Shown here: positions 1 to 8,140 of the stretch, in pieces
How positions within the stretch are numbered: the first letter of the stretch is position 1
Layout of the letters: the number at the start of each line of letters is the position of its first letter
Origin: Candidatus Neomicrothrix sp. UBA2131
GTDB taxonomy: Bacteria; Actinomycetota; Acidimicrobiia; Acidimicrobiales; MedAcidi-G1
NCBI GenBank assembly: GCA_002329075.1
Contig: DCXR01000020.1
Coordinates: 1-21,273 of the forward strand
Direction of reading: 5' to 3'
DNA length: 21,273 nucleotides
Notes under the pieces: generated by a model
The model's input: only the letters and a program-made list of their open reading frames with translations
Told to the model about the DNA's origin: nothing
Database searches by the model: none
Position numbers and translations under genes: made by a program

Positions 1-1614
1 GCGCCACCGGCGGAGCCGGTGATCGTTGATGGCATCGACCAACTCACCGGACTGCCCGAACACGTCCTGTACTACGACCTGGCAGTCGAACTGGGCATCG
101 AGGACACCGTTGAATGGGGCGAGCGCTGCGACACCGAGACCGGACGCGTCAAGGTTCCCTGGTTCTTCCGGGCCGCCTGCTGGGCCCCGTTCGAGGGGGA
201 CAACGGTGGCGCCACCGATGAGGGCGTCACCGCCGACAGCATCAAGGTCGTCTACTGGATCAGCCAGGACATCGACCCGATCATGGCCTACGTCACCGAT
301 GCCATCCAGAACGACGATGACGAAGCCGATGTGGCCGACACGATGCAGAAGTTGCTGCCCTATTACGAGGCGTACATCGAAACCTACGGACGCTCGGTCG
401 ACCTCGAGGTGATGGTGGGGTCCGGCTTCGTCACGGACGCGGTCTCCGCACGCGCCGATGCGGTCAAGATCGCCGAGGAGATCAAGCCCTTCATGGTCTG
501 GAGCGGACCCGGTCTCACGAACGCCTTCTCCGAGGAGTTGATGGCCCGCGGTATCACCTGTTTCGGATGCGGCCCATCACAGTCCCCCGAGTACTACGAG
601 GAATACCACCCCTACGGGTGGTCGCTCGGCAAGAGTGCCCAGCAGTTGAACATGCTGGTCGCCGAGTACATCGGCAAGCGCCTCGCCGGCGACAACGCCA
701 TCCACGCCGGCGACGAGTCGTTCCACGACCAGGAACGGGTCTTCGGCCGGATCTGGATCGACGTCGGCCCGGCGTCAGCGGAACAGGACATCAGGTTCGA
801 GGCACTCCTCGCCGGTTACGGGGTCGAGGTCGCCGAGTCCGTCTCCTACGTTCTGGACCCGGCGACGATCCAGGAGAGTGCCTCGAACACGATCGCGAAG
901 ATGAAGGCCGCCGGGGTCACGTCGGTGATCTTCAATGGCGACGCTATTGCGCCCCGCGACTTCACACGCGAAGCGACCGCCCAGGGCTGGTTCCCCGAGT
1001 GGATCATGACCGGGTCGGTGCTCGTCGACACCAACGTCTTCGCCCGCACCTACGACCAGCAGCAGTGGGCGAATGCCTTCGGCGTGTCCAACCTGTCGGC
1101 CCGTGTCGACCCGGAGACGAGCGGGTCCCGTGTTCTCTATGAGTGGTGGTACGGAGAGTCGCCTGCCGCCATCGACACGATCGGAGTGATGGACCCGCTG
1201 CCTGCGCTGTTCTACGCGACGCTGACTGCGGTCGGCCCCGACCTGACGCGCGAGAACTTCGCCGCCGCCATCACGAGGGGGGATCCCACGGCCACGGCGT
1301 TGACTGCGCCGTCGATCTCGTTCGGCGACACCGGCCGCTGGCCTGCCGACATGGAGCCCGACCACTTCGGCGTCGATGACATCACCGAGGTCTGGTGGGA
1401 CGCCGAGGCCGTCGGTCCGGACGAACTTCGCAACGAGGGGACCGGCATGTACCAGTTCGTCGACGGCGGGCTCCGCTACCTGCCGGGCGAGATCCCCGAG
1501 ACGACACCGAAGGTGTTCGACACCGACGGGGCGATCGCGTTGTACGACGAACCTCCCGAGTCCGAGCAGTCGCCCTACTACGATCCGCTACCCTCGGCGC
1601 CCGTCAACGGCTGA
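1..1614 (+). CDS. ABC transporter substrate-binding protein, branched-chain amino acid (LivK-like) type, 5'-truncated
   Basis: The reading frame is open from base 1, so the true start and any signal peptide lie upstream; the GTG at 19 is not a convincing start. The 537 visible residues read as a periplasmic binding protein type I (Peripla_BP_6) fold. A linker and the phrase GVTADSIKVVYW open the first lobe, as in many actinobacterial LivK relatives, and a second lobe follows around TSVIFNGDAIAPRDF. Such extracytoplasmic proteins deliver amino acids, amides or other small polar ligands to a LivHMGF permease. No permease gene is visible here. The protein is longer than classical LivK (about 370 residues) and ends in a Pro/Ser-rich acidic tail. 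Its stop overlaps the end of the convergent dioxygenase gene by 11 bp. Family assignment is firm; the ligand is unknown. Confidence 0.85.
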   Translation, partial: APPAEPVIVDGIDQLTGLPEHVLYYDLAVELGIEDTVEWGERCDTETGRVKVPWFFRAACWAPFEGDNGGATDEGVTADSIKVVYWISQDIDPIMAYVTDAIQNDDDEADVADTMQKLLPYYEAYIETYGRSVDLEVMVGSGFVTDAVSARADAVKIAEEIKPFMVWSGPGLTNAFSEELMARGITCFGCGPSQSPEYYEEYHPYGWSLGKSAQQLNMLVAEYIGKRLAGDNAIHAGDESFHDQERVFGRIWIDVGPASAEQDIRFEALLAGYGVEVAESVSYVLDPATIQESASNTIAKMKAAGVTSVIFNGDAIAPRDFTREATAQGWFPEWIMTGSVLVDTNVFARTYDQQQWANAFGVSNLSARVDPETSGSRVLYEWWYGESPAAIDTIGVMDPLPALFYATLTAVGPDLTRENFAAAITRGDPTATALTAPSISFGDTGRWPADMEPDHFGVDDITEVWWDAEAVGPDELRNEGTGMYQFVDGGLRYLPGEIPETTPKVFDTDGAIALYDEPPESEQSPYYDPLPSAPVNG

Positions 1615-2464
1615 CCGTTCGGCCGGCGCGCCGGACCGGCACCCACCGGTTCCTCACGTTGGCGCGCACCGCTACCTCGAAGGCGGGCGCCAGGGGTTCC
1701 TCCACGTCCATTCCGAGGCTCCGCAGGAACTCGACCAGCACGGCCGGATCGGGATCGAGGACCGGGTCGTGCGTGCCCATGGCGCCAAAGTGCAGGACCA
1801 TGGCGGCCCGGGGAGCGCCGCTGGCGTTGTCGGTGGACCGGTGCAGCAGGTGGGCGTGGAACAGCAGCAGGTCGCCGGGGTCCAGGAGCACCGGCACGCC
1901 GTCGCCGGTGTCGTGGTCGGTGATCTCGACGTAGCCCAGCTGGGCGCCGGGCCGCCGGTCCGCCTCGACGTCGTGGACCGGTTCGCGGTGTGATCCGGGA
2001 AGCACCCAGAGCGGACCGTTGTCGCGGGTCGCCTCGGTGACCGCCAACCACGCTCCCACCTGGTTGCTCGGTTCCATCCGGAAGTACCAGGCGTCCTGAT
2101 GCCACGGCTGGCCCAGGGCGCCACGGTTCTTGAAGATGAACTGCGACAGGAAGCAGTCGACATCGTCACCCAGCAGCTCGCCCAGCAGCTCGCCGAGTCG
2201 TGGATCGTGCGCCAGGTCCGCGTATGGACCCGGTACGTGGTGGAGACGGAACACCTTGCCGACCTTCTCCTCGGGAAGGCCCGCCGACGGGTCCGGGATC
2301 GGTTCGAGCACCACCTGGGTGTCGCCCACGTCGCCGCCACCGTCGGCTGCCCGGGAGATGGCGACGGTCCGCTCCCAGAGGGCGGCACACATCGCTGCAT
2401 CGGCGAATCCGGGAACGACGACGAAGCCATCGCGTTCCCATGACTCCCTTTCGAGTTCGGTCAT
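1604..2464 (-). CDS. Phytanoyl-CoA dioxygenase (PhyH) family protein
   Basis: This 286-residue protein belongs to the Fe(II)/2-oxoglutarate oxygenases of the PhyH family, which hydroxylate or otherwise oxidise small organic substrates in the cytoplasm. The facial triad is visible: the HxD pair is in PWHQDAWYF (H122, D124), and the distal histidine is in HAHLLHRST (H208). R219 (GAPRAAMVLHF) is the expected 2-oxoglutarate carboxylate ligand. The frame stays open upstream to 3067, but that stretch is antisense to the neighbouring gene. The chosen ATG opens MTELERESWERDGFVVVPGF, the usual N-terminus of the family (x-DGFVVVPG-F). It is divergent from a second PhyH gene, with 54 bp between the two starts. 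The substrate cannot be told from the sequence. Confidence 0.88.
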   Translation of the reverse strand: MTELERESWERDGFVVVPGFADAAMCAALWERTVAISRAADGGGDVGDTQVVLEPIPDPSAGLPEEKVGKVFRLHHVPGPYADLAHDPRLGELLGELLGDDVDCFLSQFIFKNRGALGQPWHQDAWYFRMEPSNQVGAWLAVTEATRDNGPLWVLPGSHREPVHDVEADRRPGAQLGYVEITDHDTGDGVPVLLDPGDLLLFHAHLLHRSTDNASGAPRAAMVLHFGAMGTHDPVLDPDPAVLVEFLRSLGMDVEEPLAPAFEVAVRANVRNRWVPVRRAGRTVSR

Positions 2465-2481
2465 TTCCGGCACGGCCCAGC

Positions 2482-2518
2482 ACAGTAGCGAACGGGGTCT
2501 GGCGCCTACGATGGGCCG
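2482..2518. promoter_or_regulatory. Divergent promoter region between two PhyH genes
   Basis: Only 54 bp separate the two starts. On the plus strand TACGAT (2507-2512) is followed by 6 nt and then the ATG at 2519, the spacing of a leaderless actinobacterial promoter. No Shine-Dalgarno sequence precedes that ATG, which agrees with this. On the minus strand TACTGT (2487 to 2482) lies 17 nt before the ATG at 2464 and could be the -10 box of the other gene. No clear -35 element is seen for either. Inference from motif and spacing only. Confidence 0.4.
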
Positions 2519-3355
2519 ATGGACCCACGGCCGCATCCCTGGAACGAGAGTTTCGCCTGGCAGAGGCCCGAACGCGACGACTACCTGCTCGTGACCGCCG
2601 AGCAGGCAGACGCCTTCCACGAACGGGGCTTCATGCTCATCGAGGATGTCCTCGACGCAGCAGCCATCGACGAGGTCACGACGGCCCTCGACGAGCGGGC
2701 GGAGGCCACCGAGGCGTTCCTGCGGCAGATGCCCGAAGAGCGACTCTCCATCGCCGAGGTCGGGGCGATCGTGTTCTCGCCCCACGTCGTTCTCTCCTCT
2801 GACACGGCCCGCCGGTTCGCCGCCAATCCGGTGTTCGCCGGCATCTGCCACGACCTGGTGGGCGACGACGTCCGCCTCTACTGGGACCAACTCGTCTACA
2901 AGCATCCCGAGAAGCCCCGCCAATTCCCCTGGCACCAGGACAACGGCTACACGTACGTCGAGCCACAGCAGTACCTCACCTGCTGGGTTCCCCTCGTCGA
3001 CGCCACAATCGAGCACGGCTGCCCATGGGTGGTCCCCGGCCTGCACCTCGGTGGCACGCTCGAACACACCTACGTCGATCCGCTGGGCTACCAGTGCCTC
3101 GAGGACCCCGAAGGGGCCGTTGCGGTCCCGGCGGCGGCGGGAAGCGTCGTCGTGTTCTCATCGCTCACGCCCCACATGACGGGTCAGAACACCACCGACG
3201 AGGTCCGCAAGGCCTACATCCTCCAGTACGCCCCGGACGGCGCCGAGCAGTTCGACGGCAATCCGTCGGAGGGTGGCCCGACCGGACGGTCGAGGCAGAA
3301 CAACCCCGACCGGCAGTTCCATATGGTGGTCGACGGAGAGCCCGTACCCGCCTGA
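2519..3355 (+). CDS. Phytanoyl-CoA dioxygenase (PhyH) family protein
   Basis: This is a 278-residue Fe(II)/2-oxoglutarate oxygenase of the PhyH family. H139 and D141 in FPWHQDNGYTY form the HxD half of the iron site. H219 (SLTPHMTGQN) is the distal ligand and R230 the probable 2-oxoglutarate-binding arginine. The N-terminal segment, with FHERGFMLIEDVLD, is the canonical PhyH opening. A short extra N-terminal stretch of about 25 residues precedes it. The protein is clearly related to, but quite different from, the divergent gene, so the pair is not a recent duplication. It ends 18 bp from the convergent amidohydrolase gene. The start is supported by a TACGAT box 6 nt upstream. Role: probably hydroxylation of a small catabolic substrate, specificity unknown. 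Confidence 0.88.
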   Translation: MDPRPHPWNESFAWQRPERDDYLLVTAEQADAFHERGFMLIEDVLDAAAIDEVTTALDERAEATEAFLRQMPEERLSIAEVGAIVFSPHVVLSSDTARRFAANPVFAGICHDLVGDDVRLYWDQLVYKHPEKPRQFPWHQDNGYTYVEPQQYLTCWVPLVDATIEHGCPWVVPGLHLGGTLEHTYVDPLGYQCLEDPEGAVAVPAAAGSVVVFSSLTPHMTGQNTTDEVRKAYILQYAPDGAEQFDGNPSEGGPTGRSRQNNPDRQFHMVVDGEPVPA

Positions 3356-3373
3356 CCCGTACTCGACGAGAAC

Positions 3374-5077
3374 TCAGCTCGCCGTCGATCCCAACAGCAT
3401 CTGGCCGGCCAGTGCCCCGGTGTGCTCACCATCCTCCATGAACACCTCCCCGTTGACGATGGTGGCGTCGTAGCCGTCGGCCCGTTGGACCCACCGACCG
3501 GCACCACCCGGGAAGTCGTGGGCCATCTCCGGGTAGTGGAGCCTCAACCCCTCGAGGTCGATCACGTTGACGTCGGCGTGGGCACCCGGCACCAGGCGGC
3601 CCCGCCCCGTGATGGCGAACAGGTCGGCGGTATCGGAGGTCATCCGCCGCACCCCCTCCTCGATGGTGACCCGACCCCGGTCGCGCACCCAGTGGCTCAG
3701 GAAGAAGGTCGGCTGGCTGGCGTCCATGATCTGTTTCGCATGGGCTCCGGCATCGGCAAGCCCCATCACCACCTCGGGTCGCTCGAGCATCTCGATGGCG
3801 GACTCCATCCGCTGGTTGAGGAACGGCAGGGTGAACAGGCGACGACCGTCGAGCTCGACGGCCATGTCGACCCAGGCCTCGGCGATGGACACGCCCCGTC
3901 GCTCTGCATCGGCGGCGACACTCTCCTCCCGGGTCAGGTCGTGGCGGACCGGGTCGTCCGGGAGCGGATAGAAGGCGAACCAGTCGATCGGGAGCCCCTC
4001 GATACGGGCCTCGGCAGCCTCCACGAGTGCTGCCTTCGAGGAGGGCTCCGTGAGGCGGGCAACCTTGTCATCCAGCGACAGGTCCCGCAGGTCGTCCCAG
4101 CCGTCAGCCCGGTCGAACGGGGTCCGGCCGGATAGCCCGAACAGGATGCCGATCTGGCGGGAGGTCGTCTGGGGACGGATCCGGGCACCGCCGGCGTTCT
4201 CGGTGGCCACATGGTCGAGCACCTGCAGGTGCATGTCGGGGACGACGTCGACCTGGGTGAGCCCGAAGGTCACCGGACAGCCGGCCCGACGGCTGATGTT
4301 GCCGTACATGCGGATCTCATCACGGGTGAACACGCCTTCCGGGTCATTGCGGCCGCCCAGCTTGGCGGCACATTCGAAGATGCCGCCGTACCGGCCGAGC
4401 GAGTCGGCAAAAGCCATGAGTTCATCCTCGGCAGCATGCGTGCCGGGCACGTAGCGGCCGTCGGGCACCCGGTGCAGGAAGGTGCGGGAGGACGAGAAGC
4501 CGAGCGCCCCGGCGGCCAGCGCCTCGTCGACCATGGGCACCATGGCGGCGATGTCCTCGGCGGAGGCCGGATCCTCGTCGAGCGACCGTTCGCCCATCGC
4601 CGCTACCCGGACGGCACAGTGGCCGACCATGCCACCGACGTTGAGTCCCTTGGGCAGCGAAGCCAGGTCGGCCAGGTACTCGCCGTAGGTTTCCCAGTTC
4701 CAGGAGAGGCCTTCGAGGATGCTCTGGGCGGGAACGTCCTCGACCGACTCCATCATCTCGGCGAGGAACTCCCGACCGTCCGGTGCGACCGGGGCAAAGG
4801 TGACGCCGCAGTTGCCCAGCACGACCGAGGTGACGCCGTGCCAGCACGACGAACTGCCCAGCGGGTCCCAGGACAGTTGGGCATCGAGGTGGGTGTGGAT
4901 GTCGACGAAGCCGGGCGTGACGATCAGCCCGTCGGCGTCCAACTCCCGCCGGGCGGAGCCTTCCACCCGTCCGACCTCGACCACGCGGTCGCCGTCGATC
5001 GCCACGTCGGCGGTCGTCGCCGGTACACCGGTGCCATCGACGACGGTTCCTCCTCTGATCACCAGGTCACACGTCAT
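3374..5077 (-). CDS. N-acyl-D-amino-acid deacylase-like amidohydrolase (Amidohydro_3 family)
   Basis: A 567-residue cytoplasmic metal-dependent hydrolase of the D-aminoacylase/dihydroorotase-like superfamily. Residues 1-60 form the small beta-domain typical of the family (MTCDLVIRGGTVVDGTG). The metal motif HxH is in GFVDIHTHLDAQL. The cysteine of VVLGNCGVTFAP corresponds to the metal-bridging Cys of Alcaligenes D-aminoacylase. GLADAGAHAK carries the late catalytic aspartate, and the C-terminal strand GRLVPGAHADVNVIDLE closes the family signature. These enzymes cleave N-acyl bonds of D-amino acids or related amides; many relatives in actinobacteria have no known substrate. The start chosen is the ATG at 5077, because the frame further upstream is only antisense to the previous gene. 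It overlaps the upstream oxidoreductase stop by 11 bp, implying an operon with translational coupling. Confidence 0.87.
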   Translation of the reverse strand: MTCDLVIRGGTVVDGTGVPATTADVAIDGDRVVEVGRVEGSARRELDADGLIVTPGFVDIHTHLDAQLSWDPLGSSSCWHGVTSVVLGNCGVTFAPVAPDGREFLAEMMESVEDVPAQSILEGLSWNWETYGEYLADLASLPKGLNVGGMVGHCAVRVAAMGERSLDEDPASAEDIAAMVPMVDEALAAGALGFSSSRTFLHRVPDGRYVPGTHAAEDELMAFADSLGRYGGIFECAAKLGGRNDPEGVFTRDEIRMYGNISRRAGCPVTFGLTQVDVVPDMHLQVLDHVATENAGGARIRPQTTSRQIGILFGLSGRTPFDRADGWDDLRDLSLDDKVARLTEPSSKAALVEAAEARIEGLPIDWFAFYPLPDDPVRHDLTREESVAADAERRGVSIAEAWVDMAVELDGRRLFTLPFLNQRMESAIEMLERPEVVMGLADAGAHAKQIMDASQPTFFLSHWVRDRGRVTIEEGVRRMTSDTADLFAITGRGRLVPGAHADVNVIDLEGLRLHYPEMAHDFPGGAGRWVQRADGYDATIVNGEVFMEDGEHTGALAGQMLLGSTAS

Positions 5078-5924
5078 GGGAGGCTCCTCGGTCGATGAAG
5101 TGGGCGAACTCCTCGAGCACCGGCAGTACCTCGTCGCGTGGTGCGGACGGCAGCCGCAGCACCGCCTCCGTGATCCCAAGGCCGGCGTAGTACTCGAGCT
5201 TCCCCTCGTCGGGCAGGGTACCGAACGGGATCACGTCGAGTTCCCCCGGGTCGCGGCCCCGCTCCTCGCAGGCGGCCTGCAGGTCACCGAGCGCTGCCCG
5301 GACTCCGGCGCCGCCGATCGGCAGCCACCCGTCCGCATATTCGGCGACTGCGGCGAACATCTTCGGTCCGGCCCCGCCACCGATGTAGACGGGCGGCCCT
5401 CCGGGCCGCACGGGCTTGGGCCAGGACCAGCTGGCGGAGAAGTCCACGAACTCGCCGTGGTACTCGCCGGCCTCCTCCGTCCAGAGTTCGCGCACGGCCA
5501 GCATGTGCTCGCGGACCTGCGCCCGACGGGCCCGGAACTCCACGCCGTGGTGGGCCATCTCCTCGACGTTCCAGCCGTAGCCGATGCCAAGGGCGAAGCG
5601 CCCGTTCGAGAGTGCATCCAGCGAGGCCACCGCCTTGGCCAGGTTGATCGGGTGGTGCTGGGCCACGAGCGCCACACCCGTGCCGAGCCGGATCCGATCG
5701 GTGAGCGCGGCGGCCGCTGCCAGCGACACGAACGGATCGGGCGACCGGGGATACTCGTCGGCGAGGTCCATGCCGCCCTGCGGAATCGGCGTCTGTCGGC
5801 TGGCTGGAATGTGGGTGTGCTCGGGGATCCACAGCGACGAAAAGCCCCGGGCCTCTGCCTCGACGGCCAGGTCGCGGATGTCGATCGACCGGTCGGTCAG
5901 GTGGATGGTGAGGCCGAGTTTCAC
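5067..5924 (-). CDS. LLM-class F420-dependent oxidoreductase
   Basis: A 285-residue luciferase-like TIM-barrel protein. The opening KLGLTIHLTDRSIDIRDLA, then ARGFSSLWIPEHTHIP, TDRIRLGTGVALVAQHHP and the loop LSNGRFALGIGYGWNVEEM are hallmarks of actinobacterial F420-dependent LLM oxidoreductases (TIGR03619-like). It probably uses reduced or oxidised coenzyme F420 to reduce or oxidise an unknown substrate in the cytoplasm. The start is the GTG at 5924: the box TACCCT ends 7 nt before it, which suits a leaderless transcript. An earlier GTG at 5972 would add 16 residues with no family similarity. It is the first gene of a two-gene unit with the deacylase-like amidohydrolase. FMN instead of F420 cannot be fully excluded from the sequence. 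Confidence 0.85.
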   Translation of the reverse strand: MKLGLTIHLTDRSIDIRDLAVEAEARGFSSLWIPEHTHIPASRQTPIPQGGMDLADEYPRSPDPFVSLAAAAALTDRIRLGTGVALVAQHHPINLAKAVASLDALSNGRFALGIGYGWNVEEMAHHGVEFRARRAQVREHMLAVRELWTEEAGEYHGEFVDFSASWSWPKPVRPGGPPVYIGGGAGPKMFAAVAEYADGWLPIGGAGVRAALGDLQAACEERGRDPGELDVIPFGTLPDEGKLEYYAGLGITEAVLRLPSAPRDEVLPVLEEFAHFIDRGASHDV

Positions 5925-5931
5925 GGCGGCG

Positions 5932-5937
5932 AGGGTA
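5932..5937 (-). promoter_or_regulatory. Putative leaderless -10 box (TACCCT) of the LLM oxidoreductase
   Basis: Read on the minus strand, TACCCT fits TANNNT and is followed by exactly 7 nt before the GTG at 5924. There is no Shine-Dalgarno sequence, so transcription starting at or next to the GTG is likely. No clear -35 box is seen. Confidence 0.4.
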
Positions 5938-6055
5938 GACGGCGCACCATCCGACCGGCGTGCCGGGCCCACCCACGCACGGAAACGGCAACCATGGCAG
6001 ACTCGTAGCCGGCCGATCGGAAGACGATCGACGTGACGACGAACAGGAGGCGACC

Positions 6056-6385
6056 ATGCCCAAGTACCTCATCCATGCCGGCTACACGACCGAGGGAGTC
6101 CAGGGACTGCTCTCCGCCGGTGGCTCTGCCCGGGCCGCGGCAGCCACGGCGGCGGGTGAATCCCTGGGTGGAACCGTCGAGGCCTTCTACTTCGCCTTCG
6201 GCAGCGACGACGCCGTCGTGATCGCCGACCTACCCTCGAACGACGCCGCAGCAGCCCTCAGCCTGGCCGTCTCCGCATCCGGGGCGGTCAACGCCCGGGT
6301 GACCGTCCTGTTGACGCCGGAAGAACTCGACACGGCAGCAGAGTCGGTCCGTAACTCCGTGTCATACAGTCCGCCCGGAACCTGA
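6056..6385 (+). CDS. GYD-domain protein
   Basis: A 109-residue protein matching the GYD domain family (PF08734 type), a small ferredoxin-like fold of unknown biochemical role found mostly as stand-alone proteins of about 95-105 residues. It shows the family opening (MPKYLIHAGYTTEGVQGLL), a central helix rich in Ala, the turn GGTVEAFYFAFGSDDAVVIADLP and a final strand ARVTVLLTPEELD. A strong ribosome binding site, AGGAGG at 6045-6050, lies 5 nt before the ATG and fixes the start. This differs from several neighbours that seem leaderless. It stands alone, divergent from the LLM oxidoreductase with 131 bp between them, and converges on the exported-protein gene downstream. The cellular role is unknown. 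Confidence 0.82.
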   Translation: MPKYLIHAGYTTEGVQGLLSAGGSARAAAATAAGESLGGTVEAFYFAFGSDDAVVIADLPSNDAAAALSLAVSASGAVNARVTVLLTPEELDTAAESVRNSVSYSPPGT

Positions 6386-6398
6386 CGCTCCAGAAAGG

Positions 6399-6420
6399 CC
6401 CTCAGACAGCCCTCAGACAG
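6399..6420. repeat. Tandem 11-bp direct repeat at convergent gene ends
   Basis: CCCTCAGACAG occurs twice head to tail. The second copy covers the stop codon of the minus-strand exported protein. The 11-bp unit is out of frame, so gain or loss of a copy would alter that protein's last residues. Possibly a simple slippage product; no function is implied. Confidence 0.6.
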
Positions 6421-7411
6421 CCTGGGTGTCGACGCCGCCGCAGCGGCCACCGTCGTCCGCGACGCCGCTCAACAGTTCGCGCAGATCACGGGAACGTCGC
6501 TCGTCGGTGAACCGGTTCATGTGTCCCTCGTCGGGATCGACCTCGAGCATCTCGAAGAGGCCATGGAACAGTTCTCCCATCGGGCCGTGGCCCCGGTGCT
6601 CGAGGGACTTCCCGCCACCTCCGAACGATTCGCCGAAGCCGAACTCGAACACGGGTGGGTTGGGCAGCAGGTCCGCACAGGCCTCGAACGCCCGATCCCT
6701 GACCTGACGGCGGGTCTCGACGTCGACTACCGCTGCGCCGCCGTCGGTGGCGATCTCGACGCCGTCTTCCGTGCCCGTCACGGTGACCGAACCGATGTCG
6801 TCGCCGAACTCGACGACCGTGTGACCATCTGGGCCGACGACGATCACGCTTGCCCGGTTCCGGTCGGGTGGCGAATCGGGGTCGACGCCCTCCTCGACGA
6901 GGCAGGCCTCAAACGCCTCGAAGTCGGGGGCGAGGTCCGGCATGAATTGGAGGTCGGCGTCGAAATCGGGGACGACACCGAACAGGCCGGGCAGCCCGCC
7001 GTGCCCTTCTCGCCCACCCCCGAAGCCGGGCATGTCGCACTCGGCGCCCGGATCGGCCTCGAGGGGCAGGTCGTCGAAGAAACCGGGGTCGTCGGCACCC
7101 CACCCGAAGGAGAACGATCCCTCGCCGTCGAAGTCGAAGATGCTGTCGCCCTCCCAGGAGTGGGGCACGCCGTCGATGCAGACCTCGAACGAGAATGCGG
7201 GTCCACTCGAGTCGATCTCGATGCCGACGGATGCGTTCCGCTCGGCCGACAGTTGCACGGCCTGGTCGATCGTGGGACCGGGGCCACCGGCGCCGGCCGA
7301 CGCCGAGGCCACCAGCGCTGCGATGACGGCGAACGAGCCCAGCACAGCGCCGAGAAGCAGCCGACCGCGGGGACGATCCGGGACCACCGGGGAAGTGGAT
7401 TGCTCGACCAC
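6413..7411 (-). CDS. Exported acidic protein of unknown function
   Basis: I do not recognise a family for this 332-residue protein. Residues 1-17 are a basic, hydrophilic N-terminus, followed by a hydrophobic segment of about 22 residues (LLLGAVLGSFAVIAALV) and ASASAGAGG, which looks like a signal peptidase I site or a membrane anchor. The mature part is Asp/Glu- and Gly-rich with many Phe (for example FDFDGEGSFSFGWG) and has five cysteines, which could form disulfides outside the cytoplasm. The C-terminal 40 residues turn basic and His/Arg-rich. It starts with GTG, 10 bp after the stop of the nitroreductase gene, so the two are probably co-transcribed. The acidic Gly-rich patches might bind calcium, but no canonical motif is seen. 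Confidence 0.7.
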   Translation of the reverse strand: MVEQSTSPVVPDRPRGRLLLGAVLGSFAVIAALVASASAGAGGPGPTIDQAVQLSAERNASVGIEIDSSGPAFSFEVCIDGVPHSWEGDSIFDFDGEGSFSFGWGADDPGFFDDLPLEADPGAECDMPGFGGGREGHGGLPGLFGVVPDFDADLQFMPDLAPDFEAFEACLVEEGVDPDSPPDRNRASVIVVGPDGHTVVEFGDDIGSVTVTGTEDGVEIATDGGAAVVDVETRRQVRDRAFEACADLLPNPPVFEFGFGESFGGGGKSLEHRGHGPMGELFHGLFEMLEVDPDEGHMNRFTDERRSRDLRELLSGVADDGGRCGGVDTQAV

Positions 7412-7421
7412 GGGTGAGAAC

Positions 7422-8099
7422 CTACTCCCTTCGGGATCCGAGGGGCATGCCGTCGAAGTGGTCGACCGTGACGAATTCCTCCACCGGCCGTCGCCGCAGC
7501 CGCGTGAGTTGCTTCACCGGCCGCCCCAGCGGGATCAGGGCGGCGATCGCATGCGAGTCAGGAAGGCCCAGCAGCGCCTGTACGTCGGTCTCTGCCGGGC
7601 CGATGAGGGTGGTGAGCACGCCCCCCAGTCCCTCGGCGCGGGCAGCCAGCAGGATGTTCCAGACCAGCGGGTAGATCGAAGCCCCGGTGTCGAGCCCCAC
7701 CCGGTCGAGGTCCTTGTCGACCGAGGCCACCTTCGCCAGGTCGACGGTGACGACGAGCACCACGGGTACCTCGTCCAGGTGGTCGAACATCGGCAGGATG
7801 TCGGTGGGCGTCCGGAGCGCCGCCTCGACGTCTATCGCCGTCGGGTGCACCGAGTTGAAGGGAGTCTCCCCCGCGGCCGCCTGGGCGGCGTAGACCCGCA
7901 GCGTCGGTTGGACCAGTTCGCCCAGACGCCGTCGAACGGCCGGGTCGCGCACCACCACCACGTGCCCGCCCTGACGGTTCCCGCCTGACGGGGCGAAGCG
8001 GGCGACATCGAGGATCCGGTGGAGGACCTCATCGGAAACCGGTTCGTCGGTGAACTCCCGGCAGGCGAAGGTCGTGCGCATGGCCTCGGTCAGTTCCAT
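7422..8099 (-). CDS. Nitroreductase family protein
   Basis: A 225-residue FMN-dependent nitroreductase-fold enzyme. It opens with the family signature MELTEAMRTTFACREFTDEPV; the CREF segment corresponds to the usual SxRxF FMN phosphate-binding motif. APSGGNRQGGHVVVVRD is the typical FMN ring and phosphate loop. The block DTGASIYPLVWNILLAARAEGLGGVLTT is the dimer helix, and IPLGRPVK closes the FMN site. Such proteins reduce nitroaromatics, quinones or flavin-like compounds with NAD(P)H, or have specialised roles. Replacement of the usual Ser by Cys in the R-x-F motif is mild. The frame is open far upstream, but the ATG at 8099 is preceded by a TAGGCT box at a 7-nt spacing and by no family sequence. 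Substrate unknown. Confidence 0.88.
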   Translation of the reverse strand: MELTEAMRTTFACREFTDEPVSDEVLHRILDVARFAPSGGNRQGGHVVVVRDPAVRRRLGELVQPTLRVYAAQAAAGETPFNSVHPTAIDVEAALRTPTDILPMFDHLDEVPVVLVVTVDLAKVASVDKDLDRVGLDTGASIYPLVWNILLAARAEGLGGVLTTLIGPAETDVQALLGLPDSHAIAALIPLGRPVKQLTRLRRRPVEEFVTVDHFDGMPLGSRRE

Positions 8100-8106
8100 G
8101 GCGGCG

Positions 8107-8112
8107 AGCCTA
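8107..8112 (-). promoter_or_regulatory. Putative leaderless -10 box (TAGGCT) of the nitroreductase
   Basis: Read on the minus strand, TAGGCT is followed by 7 nt and the ATG at 8099. No ribosome binding site is present. The same arrangement recurs at other genes in the window. Confidence 0.4.
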
Positions 8113-8140
8113 GGGAACCCCCGTACGGCGATCGAACCCG

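Noticed and set aside
2465..3067. N-terminal extension of the minus-strand PhyH gene to 3067
   Set aside because: It would run antisense through the second PhyH gene and adds no family sequence; the normal PhyH N-terminus starts at 2464.
4719..6008. 429-codon plus-strand frame opposite the LLM oxidoreductase and part of the amidohydrolase
   Set aside because: It is a shadow of two overlapping, family-supported minus-strand genes.
6399..6420. Tandem 11-bp repeat as a terminator or CRISPR-like element
   Set aside because: There are only two copies, no spacers and no inverted symmetry.
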